Assembly (NCBI GenBank): GCA_947062475.1
Contig: CAMSQA010000001.1
Location: 64,815-128,814 of the forward strand
Length of the DNA stretch: 64,000 nucleotides
Direction: 5' to 3'
Source: an uncultured Clostridia bacterium
Lineage (GTDB): Bacteria; Bacillota; Clostridia; Christensenellales; UBA1242
How positions within the stretch are numbered: the first letter of the stretch is position 1; every line of letters begins with the position of its first letter. Under the pieces are notes generated by a model. It did no database searches and was not told the origin of the DNA. It saw nothing but the letters and a program-made list of their open reading frames with translations. This document shows positions 51,839 through 61,241 of this stretch, one piece after another. Position numbers and translations under genes: made by a program.

Positions 51839-52104
51839 AAAATTCCTCCATGTAAATTTATTATAACACAACTTGAAATCTTTTTCAATACCTTATTAAA
51901 ACTTTTTTTAAAAATTAACAATATTTTGACCACTTTGAAGGCGAAACAAACATTTATAAAGATATCATATGCAAAATCATTATTTTTATTTAAAAGCATA
52001 AGCCATAAAAAGTTATTAAAATTATTGGTGTGATGTTTATATAATAATCGCTTCTTTAATTTATAAAATCTAAACAAATTAATTAAAAAAATTTTTAAAA
52101 AATG

Positions 52105-52133
52105 TTGACAATTAAAAAAAAATATGCTAATAT
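52105..52133 (+). promoter_or_regulatory. tRNA-Ala promoter
   Basis: TTGACA (52105-52110), 17-bp spacer, TAATAT (52128-52133), 11 bp before the tRNA. Confidence 0.8.
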
Positions 52134-52144
52134 TTAAGAGTTAC

Positions 52145-52221
52145 GGGGGATTAGCTCAGCTGGCTAGAGCGCCTGCCTTGCAAGCAGGAGGTCATCGGTT
52201 CGATTCCGATATTCTCCACCA
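52145..52221 (+). tRNA. tRNA-Ala (anticodon UGC)
   Basis: 77 nt with encoded CCA. Acceptor GGGGGAT / ATTCTCC (two G-U pairs), D-arm with GGCTAGAGC, anticodon loop CTTGCAA, T-arm GGTTCGATTCC. Own promoter and terminator. Confidence 0.97.
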
Positions 52222-52226
52222 TAGAT

Positions 52227-52261
52227 AGTCTAAATCGAATTGCTCGGTTTAGGCTTTTTTA
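52227..52261 (+). terminator. tRNA-Ala terminator
   Basis: Stem AGTCTAAATCG / CGGTTTAGGCT with G-U pairs, 7-nt loop, T run. Confidence 0.8.
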
Positions 52262-52564
52262 TTTTATCAAACCTGATTCGACTTAGGCTACATTCGTTCC
52301 ACCAGTCAATAAACCGTGATTACTTTAAACAAAGTGTTCGCAAAGCGACTAAGTCGAGTCGTCAAACTATTTAATGCAAGCTCACTTAAAAAAGTTTGCA
52401 TGGAGACTTTTATCGCACCAAATTTAAGCCCTTTTGAGCTTTTTTTTATTTATAAATTGAACAATAAAAAAACAAAAACATTACAAAAGTTTTGAAAAAT
52501 GAGACAGAAAATATCTAATAAATAAAGTTGATAATGATATTGAAATGGATTATACTGAGCGTTT
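52262..52564. other. Unexplained intergenic region with inverted repeats
   Basis: About 300 bp without ORF. TCGACTTAG near 52272 is repeated inverted as CTAAGTCGA near 52350, and ATGCAAG / TTTGCAT pairs near 52375-52402; a weak terminator-like hairpin with a T run ends near 52450. It is less AT-rich than its surroundings. Could be a small structured RNA or a relic. Confidence 0.4.
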
Positions 52565-52595
52565 AAAAAAACACAATCATACCATTGTGTTTTTA
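52565..52595. terminator. Hairpin with A/T flanks (possible terminator)
   Basis: Stem ACACAAT / ATTGTGT extended by A/T runs, 6-nt loop. No gene on the plus strand ends here, so its owner is unclear. Confidence 0.6.
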
Positions 52596-52598
52596 ATC

Positions 52599-52630
52599 AA
52601 AAAAAGAGGATATTTCTATCCCCTTTTTTG
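52599..52630 (-). terminator. Terminator of the 52639 gene
   Basis: Stem AAAAAAGAGGATA / TATCCCCTTTTTT, one mismatch, 4-nt loop, T run on the minus strand. Confidence 0.8.
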
Positions 52631-52638
52631 TTCGTAAA

Positions 52639-54618
52639 TTACATTTCGATTTCAGAGCCAGCTTCAAGAACAATACCAATCTTTTCAGCAAGTGCTTTTT
52701 TGATTTGGTCCTCTTTCTCAGAAGCTGAAACCTTGCCTTTGAAAGGCAATTCAACTTTGTAAGTCTTAATTTCACTTCCATTAACTACAATTGCAGTCCC
52801 AGTAATCTTTGTAACATTGCTTTTTGAGCTATAGCTTTCTGTTGTTGAATACTTAATTGAACCTGCATTCGCAACAGTTTCGCTGCCCATTTGATTGTTT
52901 CCACCATTCATTTCAAATGCCAAATCTTTATCAAATGCCTTCATTGAAACATTTTTGTTGTTTTGAATACGAAGTGAATCCAAAATTGTTTCTGCATCAA
53001 CATTGATAAGACCTTTTTCCATTTGAATTTCAATAAGGTTTGTATATTCATTTCTCATTCTGTCAACACATTTTGCAAGGATTGTAGCTTTGCCTGTTTC
53101 TTTAACATACTCACAAGAAGAAATTTCAAGTGTAGCACCGCCCTTGTTTGGATTTGAGAAATAATTTCTGTTTGCTTCAAAAACTTCCTTGTCAAAAGCG
53201 ATAGAAACAACTGGCTCTTTAACAATATCAGCAATTTTTTTAAGCTCTGCAACTTTAACAGAAGTAGCACCAGCCATTTCGTTTAAGCCTTCAGAAGAAA
53301 TTTGTGATTGTTTATCCATTTCAGTATCGAGATCAACTACTTGTTGTGCCTTATCTTTGACATCTTTGCCAGTATTTATAGCATTTTTAAAGTCATTGAT
53401 GATATTTTCTGTATTTTTATTGAGTTTGCTTGCTTCTTCATGTGCCGCAATGACTTTATTATAGCCTTCAGCCTGCTTTTCTCCATCAACAACTTCGCCA
53501 ATGTTTTTAATATGCTCTTTTACACCTTCGTCACTTAAGATATTGTTTAAAAGATCTCCAGTTTCGGTATTTGTCTTAATAGTTTCATAAGTAGTTTCAA
53601 TTTGTTGCTGTCCTACAATATTATTTGCAGAATCAATTAAATTCTTTTTATCAACACTTGCTCCACTGAAAAGACCAACAAAAGTCAAAACTATACCAGC
53701 AACTACTACTCCAAGAACTACACTTGCAAGTTTTACCTTTTTATTTGTCGCCATAAGGTCTTTTACTTTTACTTCTGTTTTATTGTCGATAATCTTTTTG
53801 ATAGTATCTTCTGGAGAAGAAACTCCAAATTCTTCATCGAAAGCTTTGAATTTTTCAATAGCGTCGCGTTTATATTTAGTTTCATAGTTGTTTCTGATTT
53901 GAACATAAGCATCAGCCATTTCATCAACCAAAGTATTGTAAGCTTTGTCACTATTGTGTCTTTTTTCTGCCTTTCTAGAAGCCATAACAGCTCTTGCAAG
54001 TTTTGATATTTTAAGTGTATCAATATTTTCATATTTAGAAATAATTAAAGGGAATTTTTCTTTGAATTTTGGGACGATAACATCTCTATAAATCATCTTC
54101 TTTATATCAACGGCAGCCAAAGCTTCATTTTTAAGGTCAACTTCTTCCTTGATTTTCTTGCTGGCATTATCAAGTTTTGCTTTATCGCGTTTATGCATTT
54201 CTTGCAAATCTGCTTGAGCTTTCTTATTTTTAGATTCAAGAGTCTCAATTTTTTTGTTTACTTTGTTGTAATTGTCAAGATTGTAAGCATAGTTATTCGC
54301 TCTCTTAGCTTCGATAAGTTCTTTTTGTGTAGAAGCAAATCCCTTTCTCAAAATTGCCAATTCTTCTTGAGCCTTTTGCAACTCAGCTTTTTGTGCAGAT
54401 GCCAAATTCAGTTCGTTACGATAATTTTGTATAGTTTTGCTTGCTCTATCTTTACTATTTTGATCTTTATATTGTTGTTTGCTCATCATAGAAATACGAG
54501 CCTTATAATCCTCGATAGCGTTTTCATAGTCATTAATACGGTTTTGATATTCTTGATTTAAACTTTCAAGTTTATCAATAGTCTCAGCTAAATATTTCTG
54601 TTCGTTAATATTTTCCAT
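52639..54618 (-). CDS. Coiled-coil single-TM protein with large external domain
   Basis: 659 residues, RBS AGGAGG. Cytosolic coiled coil from about 10 to 165, a helical basic domain to about 285, one membrane helix at about 299-322 (VVLGVVVAGIVLTFVGLF), a second helical stretch (330-450), then a beta-rich C-terminal domain (about 465-659) with VSIAFDKEVF and KTYKVELPFKGK strands. The layout suggests a sensor or scaffold linking envelope and cytoplasm. No family recognised. Comparable in kind to the AT-hook protein at 1920 but without similarity I can see. Confidence 0.75.
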   Translation of the reverse strand: MENINEQKYLAETIDKLESLNQEYQNRINDYENAIEDYKARISMMSKQQYKDQNSKDRASKTIQNYRNELNLASAQKAELQKAQEELAILRKGFASTQKELIEAKRANNYAYNLDNYNKVNKKIETLESKNKKAQADLQEMHKRDKAKLDNASKKIKEEVDLKNEALAAVDIKKMIYRDVIVPKFKEKFPLIISKYENIDTLKISKLARAVMASRKAEKRHNSDKAYNTLVDEMADAYVQIRNNYETKYKRDAIEKFKAFDEEFGVSSPEDTIKKIIDNKTEVKVKDLMATNKKVKLASVVLGVVVAGIVLTFVGLFSGASVDKKNLIDSANNIVGQQQIETTYETIKTNTETGDLLNNILSDEGVKEHIKNIGEVVDGEKQAEGYNKVIAAHEEASKLNKNTENIINDFKNAINTGKDVKDKAQQVVDLDTEMDKQSQISSEGLNEMAGATSVKVAELKKIADIVKEPVVSIAFDKEVFEANRNYFSNPNKGGATLEISSCEYVKETGKATILAKCVDRMRNEYTNLIEIQMEKGLINVDAETILDSLRIQNNKNVSMKAFDKDLAFEMNGGNNQMGSETVANAGSIKYSTTESYSSKSNVTKITGTAIVVNGSEIKTYKVELPFKGKVSASEKEDQIKKALAEKIGIVLEAGSEIEM

Positions 54619-54845
54619 GAGTTACCTCCTATATCATACATATATTATACTCAACAAAAAATCAGTTGTCAATAGTGATTTTAAAAAAATTGCATTTTTC
54701 CTGCAAAATCTAGGCATTTTTGAAGAATTTAATCCTTGAAAAATTTATCACAATATTTGCTTTGACAACAAAATTATGTCAATTTTCATTTTTAGTATAT
54801 CCCAAGAAAAATGATATATAAATTCAATTCTTATTTTTTACTTCA

Positions 54846-55137
54846 GTCAAAATAATTTTCTCGGTGTTTCATCCCCACGTTGGAATGTATAAAATATTAT
54901 CTGTTGCACCAAAACAAACTTTTTAGCGAATGAAATAAATTATCAACCAAATTTTATAAGCCATGTTGCCTTTTTCAAAACGGGCAATTCTTCCATTTAA
55001 TTCGGTTGCATATGATCTCTGCCAAAACTGTCAAGATTGACTGTAAAAACAGAAATCTTTTCATCATAATTAATATCTCTAATCGCACCTACCAAAATTC
55101 CTTCCCATTTATGCTGCTTGCAGGCAATGATTTATAA
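54846..55137 (-). pseudogene. Degraded gene remnant, multiple frameshifts
   Basis: Three overlapping frames on the minus strand read as consecutive protein pieces: ACKQHKWEGILVGAIRD and ISVFTVNLDSFGRDHMQP, then ELNGRIARFEKGNMAYKIW, then AKKFVLVQQIIFYTF and QRGDETPRKLF with a TGA at 54846. Each junction needs a frame change. Family not recognised; clearly a decayed gene, not noise, because composition and residue choice stay protein-like. Confidence 0.6.
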
Positions 55138-55184
55138 ATTTATTATATTATTAAAAAAATAGAAGTTTAAGATTTATCTTTAAA

Positions 55185-55221
55185 AAATAATAAAAGCCGT
55201 GAGAAGTCAAATTCACGACTA
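55185..55221 (-). terminator. Probable terminator of the HD gene
   Basis: Stem GTCGTGA / TCACGGC (one G-U) with T-rich tail on the minus strand, just after the gene end. Confidence 0.5.
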
Positions 55222-55234
55222 TACATTTTTTATA

Positions 55235-55819
55235 TTAATTTTCACAATTCTCGTCAAGATAGGTTGCAGTCAAATCTGCCACATGCAACAAAAAGCTGAC
55301 TGGATATTTATAATAAACATCAGCCATCATATAATTTCCATTTTTTGCTCTGATGTCATATTCTCCCATATGCCAATTGATTGCAAGCGCTTCTTCACGA
55401 GTAAGTTTGATAAATGCTGAAAGAATGTAAACAGATTTTTCTCCATGCCCATAAGGAAGTTTATCTTCATATCGAAAATATGGTTTTTGCTCCCACCTTC
55501 CGTCAACTTTGACATTTTTCACATCTTCAACATATGTATCAACTTTGCAAACATCATGAAGCAGACCCATTATAGCAACACTTTCAGGACTGACTCTCTT
55601 TTGCCAATCATTGCCATACTCTGCCTGTAACAATTTTACAAATCTTTTGTAAACATTGATGGAGTGTTGACAAAGTCCTCCTCTATAGCATGAATGTCGT
55701 CTGCCACTTGCAGGTGCAACGAAAAAATCAGATTTTTCAAGCCATTCAATCAGTTTATCTGCACCTTCTCTATCAACATTGTCATAAAAAATTTCTAAAA
55801 ATTCGTCTCTTGCATCCAT
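55235..55819 (-). CDS. HD-domain phosphohydrolase
   Basis: About 194 residues from the ATG at 55819 (GGAGG). HD-domain metal positions: H in CQHSINVY, HD in LLHDVCKV, H in YGHGEKSVY, H in INWHMGEYD, and D in LHVADLTATY. This is the yfbR/HDIG-like arrangement for hydrolysing nucleotide or phosphate esters. Single gene; substrate unknown. Confidence 0.85.
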   Translation of the reverse strand: MDARDEFLEIFYDNVDREGADKLIEWLEKSDFFVAPASGRRHSCYRGGLCQHSINVYKRFVKLLQAEYGNDWQKRVSPESVAIMGLLHDVCKVDTYVEDVKNVKVDGRWEQKPYFRYEDKLPYGHGEKSVYILSAFIKLTREEALAINWHMGEYDIRAKNGNYMMADVYYKYPVSFLLHVADLTATYLDENCEN

Positions 55820-55959
55820 ACATTCCTCCAAATAAAAAAATCATCAAATCTGCTTTAATGCTTGTTTTTAAATATTATACATATTCTTAAAAACAACTGC
55901 AAACATTTTTGCAACTTATGATGATTTAATTTTCCTTTACTTTGCATGAAATGCCATCA

Positions 55960-56271
55960 TTAAACAATAAATATTTGACCATTATGCTCATGCTCTATCT
56001 GCTCTTTAGCCTTTAAGTATCTCTCCATAGTTTGAAGCAGATATCTTTCCTTGCCACATTCATCCATTTTTGAAACTTTTTTCTCATCCATCAAAATCTT
56101 TAATGGATTGCGACAAGCCTCCTCTTCTTCTAAGAGTTTTCTCACTTTTTCTACAAATTCCGTGTCATCATTGCTTATCACCTTTATTCTTGCATCGTAA
56201 TAAGCATTTCCTTTATTAATCAATCTATTTTTTGCACGCATAGCAAGTATTTTCAACATATTATTTCCCAT
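55960..56271 (-). CDS. Small charged protein, unknown
   Basis: About 103 residues from the ATG at 56271 with GGAGGT; an in-frame ATG five codons earlier is within the Shine-Dalgarno. Helical, ending in RYLLQTMERYLKAKEQIEHEH. The C-terminal half resembles the gene at 56597 (both have a K-[IV]-S-x-x-x-x-x-x-x-x-R-Y/Q-Y-L pattern followed by a helix with R-Y-x-x-x-K), so the two are probably paralogues. Confidence 0.7.
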   Translation of the reverse strand: MGNNMLKILAMRAKNRLINKGNAYYDARIKVISNDDTEFVEKVRKLLEEEEACRNPLKILMDEKKVSKMDECGKERYLLQTMERYLKAKEQIEHEHNGQIFIV

Positions 56272-56286
56272 CTTTTTTACCTCCAT

Positions 56287-56596
56287 TCTTAAATTTATGT
56301 TGATTGAAAACCAAACTTAAAAGTTCCATCTTGTTCTACTTAAATAATTTCTAACCAGGCTAAAGACTAAACTGACAATCATTAAACATCCTCTTTAAGT
56401 ATTACTTTTAAATCCTTATATATTATACAATAAAAAATTAATTTTGTAAAGATATATTTGACGATTTTTTGTAAATATCTGTCGAAATGTGTAAAATATT
56501 GAAGTTAAAATCAATATATAGTTGTTTAATGTTGAAATATATCATATATGTTGAAATTTCTTAATTTTAAACGACATTTTATGATAAAAAAATTTT
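56287..56596. other. Intergenic region, AT-rich
   Basis: About 310 bp, very AT-rich with TATA-like boxes and a short direct repeat ATATGTTGAAAT-like at 56535-56560. It should hold the promoter of the 55960 gene. No gene recognised. Confidence 0.4.
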
Positions 56597-56863
56597 TTAT
56601 TCGACATTAAAAATTCCTTCTTCAAGAAGTTTTTTCTTCTCATCTATGTATCTTTTAGTCAATTCTGCCAGATATTGCCTTTGTTGATATTGATTTAATG
56701 AAGATATTTTATTATAGTCATAAAGCATTGAGAAATCTTTTTCTTCTTTCATTATTAATTCAACTTTCGCTTTAAAAACTTCACTTTCACTCAATTGCTC
56801 ATCAGAAAAGGGCAGAATTTTTTTGAATAATTTGATTATTTTAGCACGCAAATTTATTCCCAT
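56597..56863 (-). CDS. Small helical protein, paralogue of 55960
   Basis: 88 residues, RBS GAGGTTG. Basic N-terminal helix (LRAKIIKLFKKIL), acidic middle, and a C-terminal helix QRQYLAELTKRYIDEKKKLLEE that parallels the end of the 55960 protein. No recognised family. Confidence 0.7.
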   Translation of the reverse strand: MGINLRAKIIKLFKKILPFSDEQLSESEVFKAKVELIMKEEKDFSMLYDYNKISSLNQYQQRQYLAELTKRYIDEKKKLLEEGIFNVE

Positions 56864-57005
56864 GTCTCAACCTCTTTTTTTGCAATATAATTATAAAATA
56901 ATAACATTAAAATATCAACGCGAAAAAATGATATAAATAGAAAAATAAAGTCGAATAATAGCATAAAAACTCATTTTTATTTTTTAAACTTTTTAGTTTA
57001 ATAAA

Positions 57006-57036
57006 ATAAAAAAAAACAGGCATCATCGCCTGTTTA
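57006..57036 (-). terminator. Terminator of the 57056 gene
   Basis: Stem AAACAGGC / GCCTGTTT, 6-nt loop, T run on the minus strand. Confidence 0.85.
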
Positions 57037-57055
57037 ATTTCTCTGGTTAAAACAA

Positions 57056-57739
57056 TTATTCCTTTTCTGGTGCTTCAAGTTCAGCTTCATAAGCTGCATT
57101 TTTAGTTTCGATTTGTTTTAATTGATTTAATAATTTTTCTGAAATTTCTCTGCCATCTTTTTCAAGTATATGTTTATAAAAAGCAGGTCCAACTTTAGAG
57201 AACATTGCAATTTCACTCAATACAACCCAATAAGATGTCCCAGAATGATCTTGGCTATCAAGCAATTTATTTGCTTCTTCAAAACTATTTCCATCTTTGT
57301 CATTCTTTAAAATTTCCATAATGTCAATAGTGGAATCTATGTCAATCCCCATATACAATCCCTTAGAAGTTGAATTCATAACAGTTTTTCTCCATTCAAT
57401 TTCTTTTTGTGGATAAATATATTGCAAACCTTTTTCAATCCTTCCAGGTATTTTATCAAGGGCTTCTAGTTGTTCTTTAATTCTTCTTTGTTCATATTCC
57501 AATCTGTTTCGCTCTTGAACTTTCATATATTCGTCATAATTATAGCCTGTCACTTCTTTAAAGCAAGAATCGCGATCGTCAAGCAAAGAATAAAGTTTAT
57601 GGCCATTGAAATTTAGCATAACGTTTTCACCTCTATTTTTCTTGCCCTCTAAAAATTTAACTGCATCTTGAAGTGTATTACCGAAAAAATTATTTGAAAT
57701 ATCTACAGCTGTATTTTTGATATATTCATATCTATCCAT
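57056..57739 (-). CDS. Soluble protein of unknown function
   Basis: 227 residues, strong GGAGG. Helical; tyrosine- and lysine-rich N-terminus, a central run EYEQRRIKEQLEALDKIP, then IDIDSTIDIMEIL and an acidic C-terminal tail. No motif or membrane segment. Lies in the small-protein cluster at the right end of the window. Confidence 0.7.
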   Translation of the reverse strand: MDRYEYIKNTAVDISNNFFGNTLQDAVKFLEGKKNRGENVMLNFNGHKLYSLLDDRDSCFKEVTGYNYDEYMKVQERNRLEYEQRRIKEQLEALDKIPGRIEKGLQYIYPQKEIEWRKTVMNSTSKGLYMGIDIDSTIDIMEILKNDKDGNSFEEANKLLDSQDHSGTSYWVVLSEIAMFSKVGPAFYKHILEKDGREISEKLLNQLKQIETKNAAYEAELEAPEKE

Positions 57740-57818
57740 GATAACCTCCGTTTTTTATATTTTATATCATTTCAATAAAAATGACAAGATATAAAAAATT
57801 TCTATAAAATGATGATTC

Positions 57819-58139
57819 TTAAACCAATTCTTTTACTTCCTTGCCAGCGTCTTCGTTTTCATTTTCTTCTTTTTTCTTTGCTGTTTTATATCTTTCACTG
57901 CAAACAGCATAAGTAAGACTGCCTGCTGTCGCAGCAATACCGCCAAGAACCATTCCTATTTCGCCACCTATTTCGCCTGCTGAAGCATGTGCTGTGACTT
58001 CATCTTGACTCTTGTTTTGCTTAATTTTTGCACTGCCAATCAAAAATCCCATTCCAACAAACCAACTTAGTGTCCCAATAACTGCCACTGCAACTCCGAT
58101 GGCTGCAACAATTTTATAATGTTTAGAGCTTTTCAACAT
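57819..58139 (-). CDS. Small two-TM protein (short member of the right-end family)
   Basis: 106 residues, RBS AAGGAGAG. Membrane segments at about 9-34 and 58-82, short linker with Lys/Gln, and a Lys/Glu-rich cytosolic tail. Same topology as the 58335, 62868 and 63524 proteins but without their central helical arm. Confidence 0.7.
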   Translation of the reverse strand: MLKSSKHYKIVAAIGVAVAVIGTLSWFVGMGFLIGSAKIKQNKSQDEVTAHASAGEIGGEIGMVLGGIAATAGSLTYAVCSERYKTAKKKEENENEDAGKEVKELV

Positions 58140-58334
58140 ATTCTCTCTCCTTTAAACAGTAAAAATTTTTTATCATTCAACTTAGTTTACAAGTTAAAAA
58201 TGAATAAGGTAAGTTAATAAAAATAATTAAATAAATGTTTGTTACTTAATTATTTATCTTTCTACTATAAATATATAATACAGCATAAAATATTTTAAGT
58301 CAATACCCTTATTAATTTATTATTTTTATTTATA

Positions 58335-58781
58335 CTAACATTTTTCTTCATCATCGAGGACCTTCTTAGCTTCTGCAGTCAATGCTAGTGCCATACCAGG
58401 AATGACCACTACCGCCCCCAATCCTAAAGATAATTTTTGTTTTGACAAGGCATGTTGATACTTTTCAAGTTCAACTTTATATTTCTCCTTTTCATCTTGA
58501 GAAAGATTGTTTAAATAATAATCTATTTCACTTAATTTTTCAATATCTTTATCGTGTTTTATCTTTGTAATTTGTTTGTTATTAAATAATTCATCTATTC
58601 TTGATGCTTCTTTTTGATAAAATTCATCATATTGTTCAGAACAAAATAATTGTTCTTTCAAGTGCGATTTTATTTCTGTAGCTTTAATACCTTCTTTTAT
58701 ACTAAAACTAAAACTTCCAATCAACCCAGCTATTATCAACCCATAACCAATAAGCTTCAAATTTTTTAAACTTTTAAGCAT
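58335..58781 (-). CDS. Two-TM protein with central helical arm (family member A)
   Basis: 148 residues, RBS GAGGTTG. TM1 at about 10-28, a helical arm (about 40-112) with EQYDEFYQKEASRIDELFNN, then YYLNNLSQDEKEKYKVELEKY, and TM2 at about 118-135. The arm's E-x-Y-x-x-x-Y ... I ... YL-x-x-L-x-x-x-E-x-x-x-Y-x-x-x-L pattern recurs in 62868 and 63524, defining a local paralogous family. Function unknown. Confidence 0.75.
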   Translation of the reverse strand: MLKSLKNLKLIGYGLIIAGLIGSFSFSIKEGIKATEIKSHLKEQLFCSEQYDEFYQKEASRIDELFNNKQITKIKHDKDIEKLSEIDYYLNNLSQDEKEKYKVELEKYQHALSKQKLSLGLGAVVVIPGMALALTAEAKKVLDDEEKC

Positions 58782-58930
58782 TGTTCAACCTCAAATAATC
58801 TTATGATTTTATATTGTTTTATGTCTAAAGTCAATACTTAAAATTAATTAATTTAAGAAAAAAATCAGATTTTTTGTCAAATTTTGTAATATTTTCCCAA
58901 AAATATAAAAAAATTTGATAAATGTATCAA

Positions 58931-58962
58931 TAAAAAAGGAAATATTTAAATTCCCTTTTTTG
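58931..58962 (-). terminator. Terminator of the glycosyltransferase operon
   Basis: Imperfect stem AAAAAAGGAA / TTCCCTTTTTT, T run on the minus strand, abutting the gene end. Confidence 0.65.
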
Positions 58963-60084
58963 TTATCTTCTTTTAATAGAACTTTTATAGGCTTTTGTTG
59001 TCTCTTTAATAAGCTCTTTTGCAACATCTGTGCAGTTTAATTTAATCCATTTTTTTAATTTTAAAAATTTAAACAAACTCAATCTTCTACTATTTAAATA
59101 ATAATTTATTGTTATCATTTGTTGTGAGACTAGCCAATTTGGATTTTCAGTGTTAAACTGCTTGCAAATAAGCTGATAAATATTGTTTTTCTCTTCCAAA
59201 TTTTCCAATATAAAATTGTAAGGCAATTTCTTGCTGATATTACTTTCATGAACCCAATATACGCCCACCCAATCTTTCATCATGCAAACGTCACCAAAAC
59301 ATGCGGCTCTCATATAGATGGATGTATCATTCATCATTTTCATGTTTTCAAAATCAGCCTGATCTAAAATTGACTTTTTATAAACCGTAGGAAAGGTGGA
59401 ATTTGGTTTTTTGTATTTGTTTCCAAAACCGAATAAAAATTGTTGCTTTTCCATAACTCCACAAAAAGTCAGAGGCAAAAAATTAAATTCTTTTTTTATA
59501 TCATCAAAGATTACACTATTTGCACATACCATTGCCAAATTGCCATAATCAAGAAACAGTGCTATTGCCTTTTTATAGAAATCTGGTTCAAGATAAAAAT
59601 CATCATCATCAGCAAAAACTACATACTCACCAGTTGCAACATTATATGCTTTTTGACGATTGCCTCCTGGTCCAAGATTTGTCTCATTCTCGACATAAAC
59701 AATCTTTTTATTTTTTCCATATCTTTCTTTTACAACTTCAGCTGTGTCATCTGTTGAACAATCATTGATTATGATAATCTCTAAATTATCATAATTTTGT
59801 TCAAGAATACTGTCAATACATCTGCAAAGAAAAGCTGATCTATTGTATGAAGGTATAATTACACTAATTTTTGGCTGTTTTTTCTCAAGAGCCTTTAAAT
59901 TTTTATCACTTGGACCGTGAAAAACTAAATTTGGTTGTTCTTGCTTTTCAAATTCAAATGCAACAAAATTGTTGTCCAAACCTTGTTCTTCACAAAGTTT
60001 ATTTAAACCTTCAATAAATTTCTTTGAAACTTCTTCTTTCTTGTATGCAGTATAAAGGTTTCTTTTAAAATTTTCAAAATTCAT
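58963..60084 (-). CDS. Family 2 glycosyltransferase
   Basis: 373 residues. A helical N-terminal extension (1-70) precedes a GT2 domain: KISVIIPSYNRSAFL, LEIIIINDCSTDDTAEVV, and VVFADDDDFYLEPDFY with the metal-binding Asp cluster. Adds a sugar to a surface polysaccharide in the cytosol at the membrane. Last gene of a three-gene operon (10 nt after the pyruvyl transferase-like gene). Confidence 0.88.
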   Translation of the reverse strand: MNFENFKRNLYTAYKKEEVSKKFIEGLNKLCEEQGLDNNFVAFEFEKQEQPNLVFHGPSDKNLKALEKKQPKISVIIPSYNRSAFLCRCIDSILEQNYDNLEIIIINDCSTDDTAEVVKERYGKNKKIVYVENETNLGPGGNRQKAYNVATGEYVVFADDDDFYLEPDFYKKAIALFLDYGNLAMVCANSVIFDDIKKEFNFLPLTFCGVMEKQQFLFGFGNKYKKPNSTFPTVYKKSILDQADFENMKMMNDTSIYMRAACFGDVCMMKDWVGVYWVHESNISKKLPYNFILENLEEKNNIYQLICKQFNTENPNWLVSQQMITINYYLNSRRLSLFKFLKLKKWIKLNCTDVAKELIKETTKAYKSSIKRR

Positions 60085-60094
60085 TTTATTCCCC

Positions 60095-61222
60095 TTAATC
60101 CTTTAAGATTTTATCTAAGCCTAAAAATTGTTTTTCTGAATCAATAATAGCTTTTTCAACTTCATTTTTTATTGCACTATATGAATTTAAAGAATCTGGG
60201 TAAAGCAAACAATCCAAAATTTCTTTCGCATCTGCCTGACTTATATTTTCAACTTCGCAATTTTTACCAAAGAAATTTAAATCTTGAAGAACATATTTTT
60301 GTTTATCATCATAGATGATTGGATATACAGCTTTGCCAAACAAAAAACCCAAAATCATAGCATGGAAACGAGTCGCAACAACCGCTTTTGAACTTGCTAG
60401 TTCATCCAAAATAATATCTGCGTCGCCATCATAAGCAACAACTTTTACATTTGTGATACCATTTCTCAAACATTTTCCTTTAACCACATTCGCGATATTC
60501 AAGTCGCCCTGCTTATTGCAGAAGGATAGAAGAGAAATTCCCAAGCCACGTTTTGAAGCTTCCGCGCAAATTTCAACGATTTTATCAATATACTTTTCAG
60601 AATTTGGTTTAAGTTTATTCACTTGGAAGGCTGGCCTGCCCGCACAAGCACAACTTATTAAAGAAATGGCAAGCTGATTTTTCTGCTTTGGAATTTGATA
60701 TTTATAAGAAAATAGAATATCTGGAGCAAATCTAATTTTTTTCGAATCTGGAAAAAAAGAGGCAGAATGGGCATCCCTAAAGCATAAATCTTTGATTTTA
60801 GAAAAAGCCCAGTTAAATTCGGTCAAAAATCTAGGATCGGTGAAAGGTCCAAAATTAGAACCTAAAATATAGGTATTTGGATTTGCACTAAACCTATTTT
60901 TAAAGTTTCTTAATTTGCTTTGCCAGTATTGATTATGTTGCATAAATATAGAGCCACCTATCATTACATTTGCATCAAATTGAGAATAAAACTTTTTTGC
61001 TTTTTTGGATAATTGAGGCAAATCAAATTCTTTAAAATATTTTTTCATTTCTTGTGAAAAATATAAATTTGGCAGACTTTTAAGTGTCTCATTGTTATGA
61101 GGAAAATCCATAACATAAAAATCGACATTAGGATAACGCAAACAAAGATGTTGAACAAACAAATCATCACCCAAATTGTTTTGTAAATAAGCCAAAATTA
61201 TCGCTACTTTTTTTCTTTTCAT
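60095..61222 (-). CDS. Polysaccharide pyruvyl transferase family protein
   Basis: 375 residues. Features of the CsaB-like fold: AIILAYLQNNLGDDLFVQHL at the N-terminus, MIGGSIFMQ, RFHAMILGFLFGKAVYPIIYDDK, typical for transfer of pyruvate or a related group to sugars. Middle gene of the operon between two GT2 genes (19 and 10 nt gaps), so it modifies the same glycan. Confidence 0.82.
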   Translation of the reverse strand: MKRKKVAIILAYLQNNLGDDLFVQHLCLRYPNVDFYVMDFPHNNETLKSLPNLYFSQEMKKYFKEFDLPQLSKKAKKFYSQFDANVMIGGSIFMQHNQYWQSKLRNFKNRFSANPNTYILGSNFGPFTDPRFLTEFNWAFSKIKDLCFRDAHSASFFPDSKKIRFAPDILFSYKYQIPKQKNQLAISLISCACAGRPAFQVNKLKPNSEKYIDKIVEICAEASKRGLGISLLSFCNKQGDLNIANVVKGKCLRNGITNVKVVAYDGDADIILDELASSKAVVATRFHAMILGFLFGKAVYPIIYDDKQKYVLQDLNFFGKNCEVENISQADAKEILDCLLYPDSLNSYSAIKNEVEKAIIDSEKQFLGLDKILKD

Positions 61223-61241
61223 TTCCTTTTCCTTTAAACTC

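Noticed and set aside
51823..52077. 84-residue minus-strand ORF upstream of the secreted protein gene
   Set aside because: Composition is intergenic-like, it overlaps the next gene's RBS, and has no RBS of its own.
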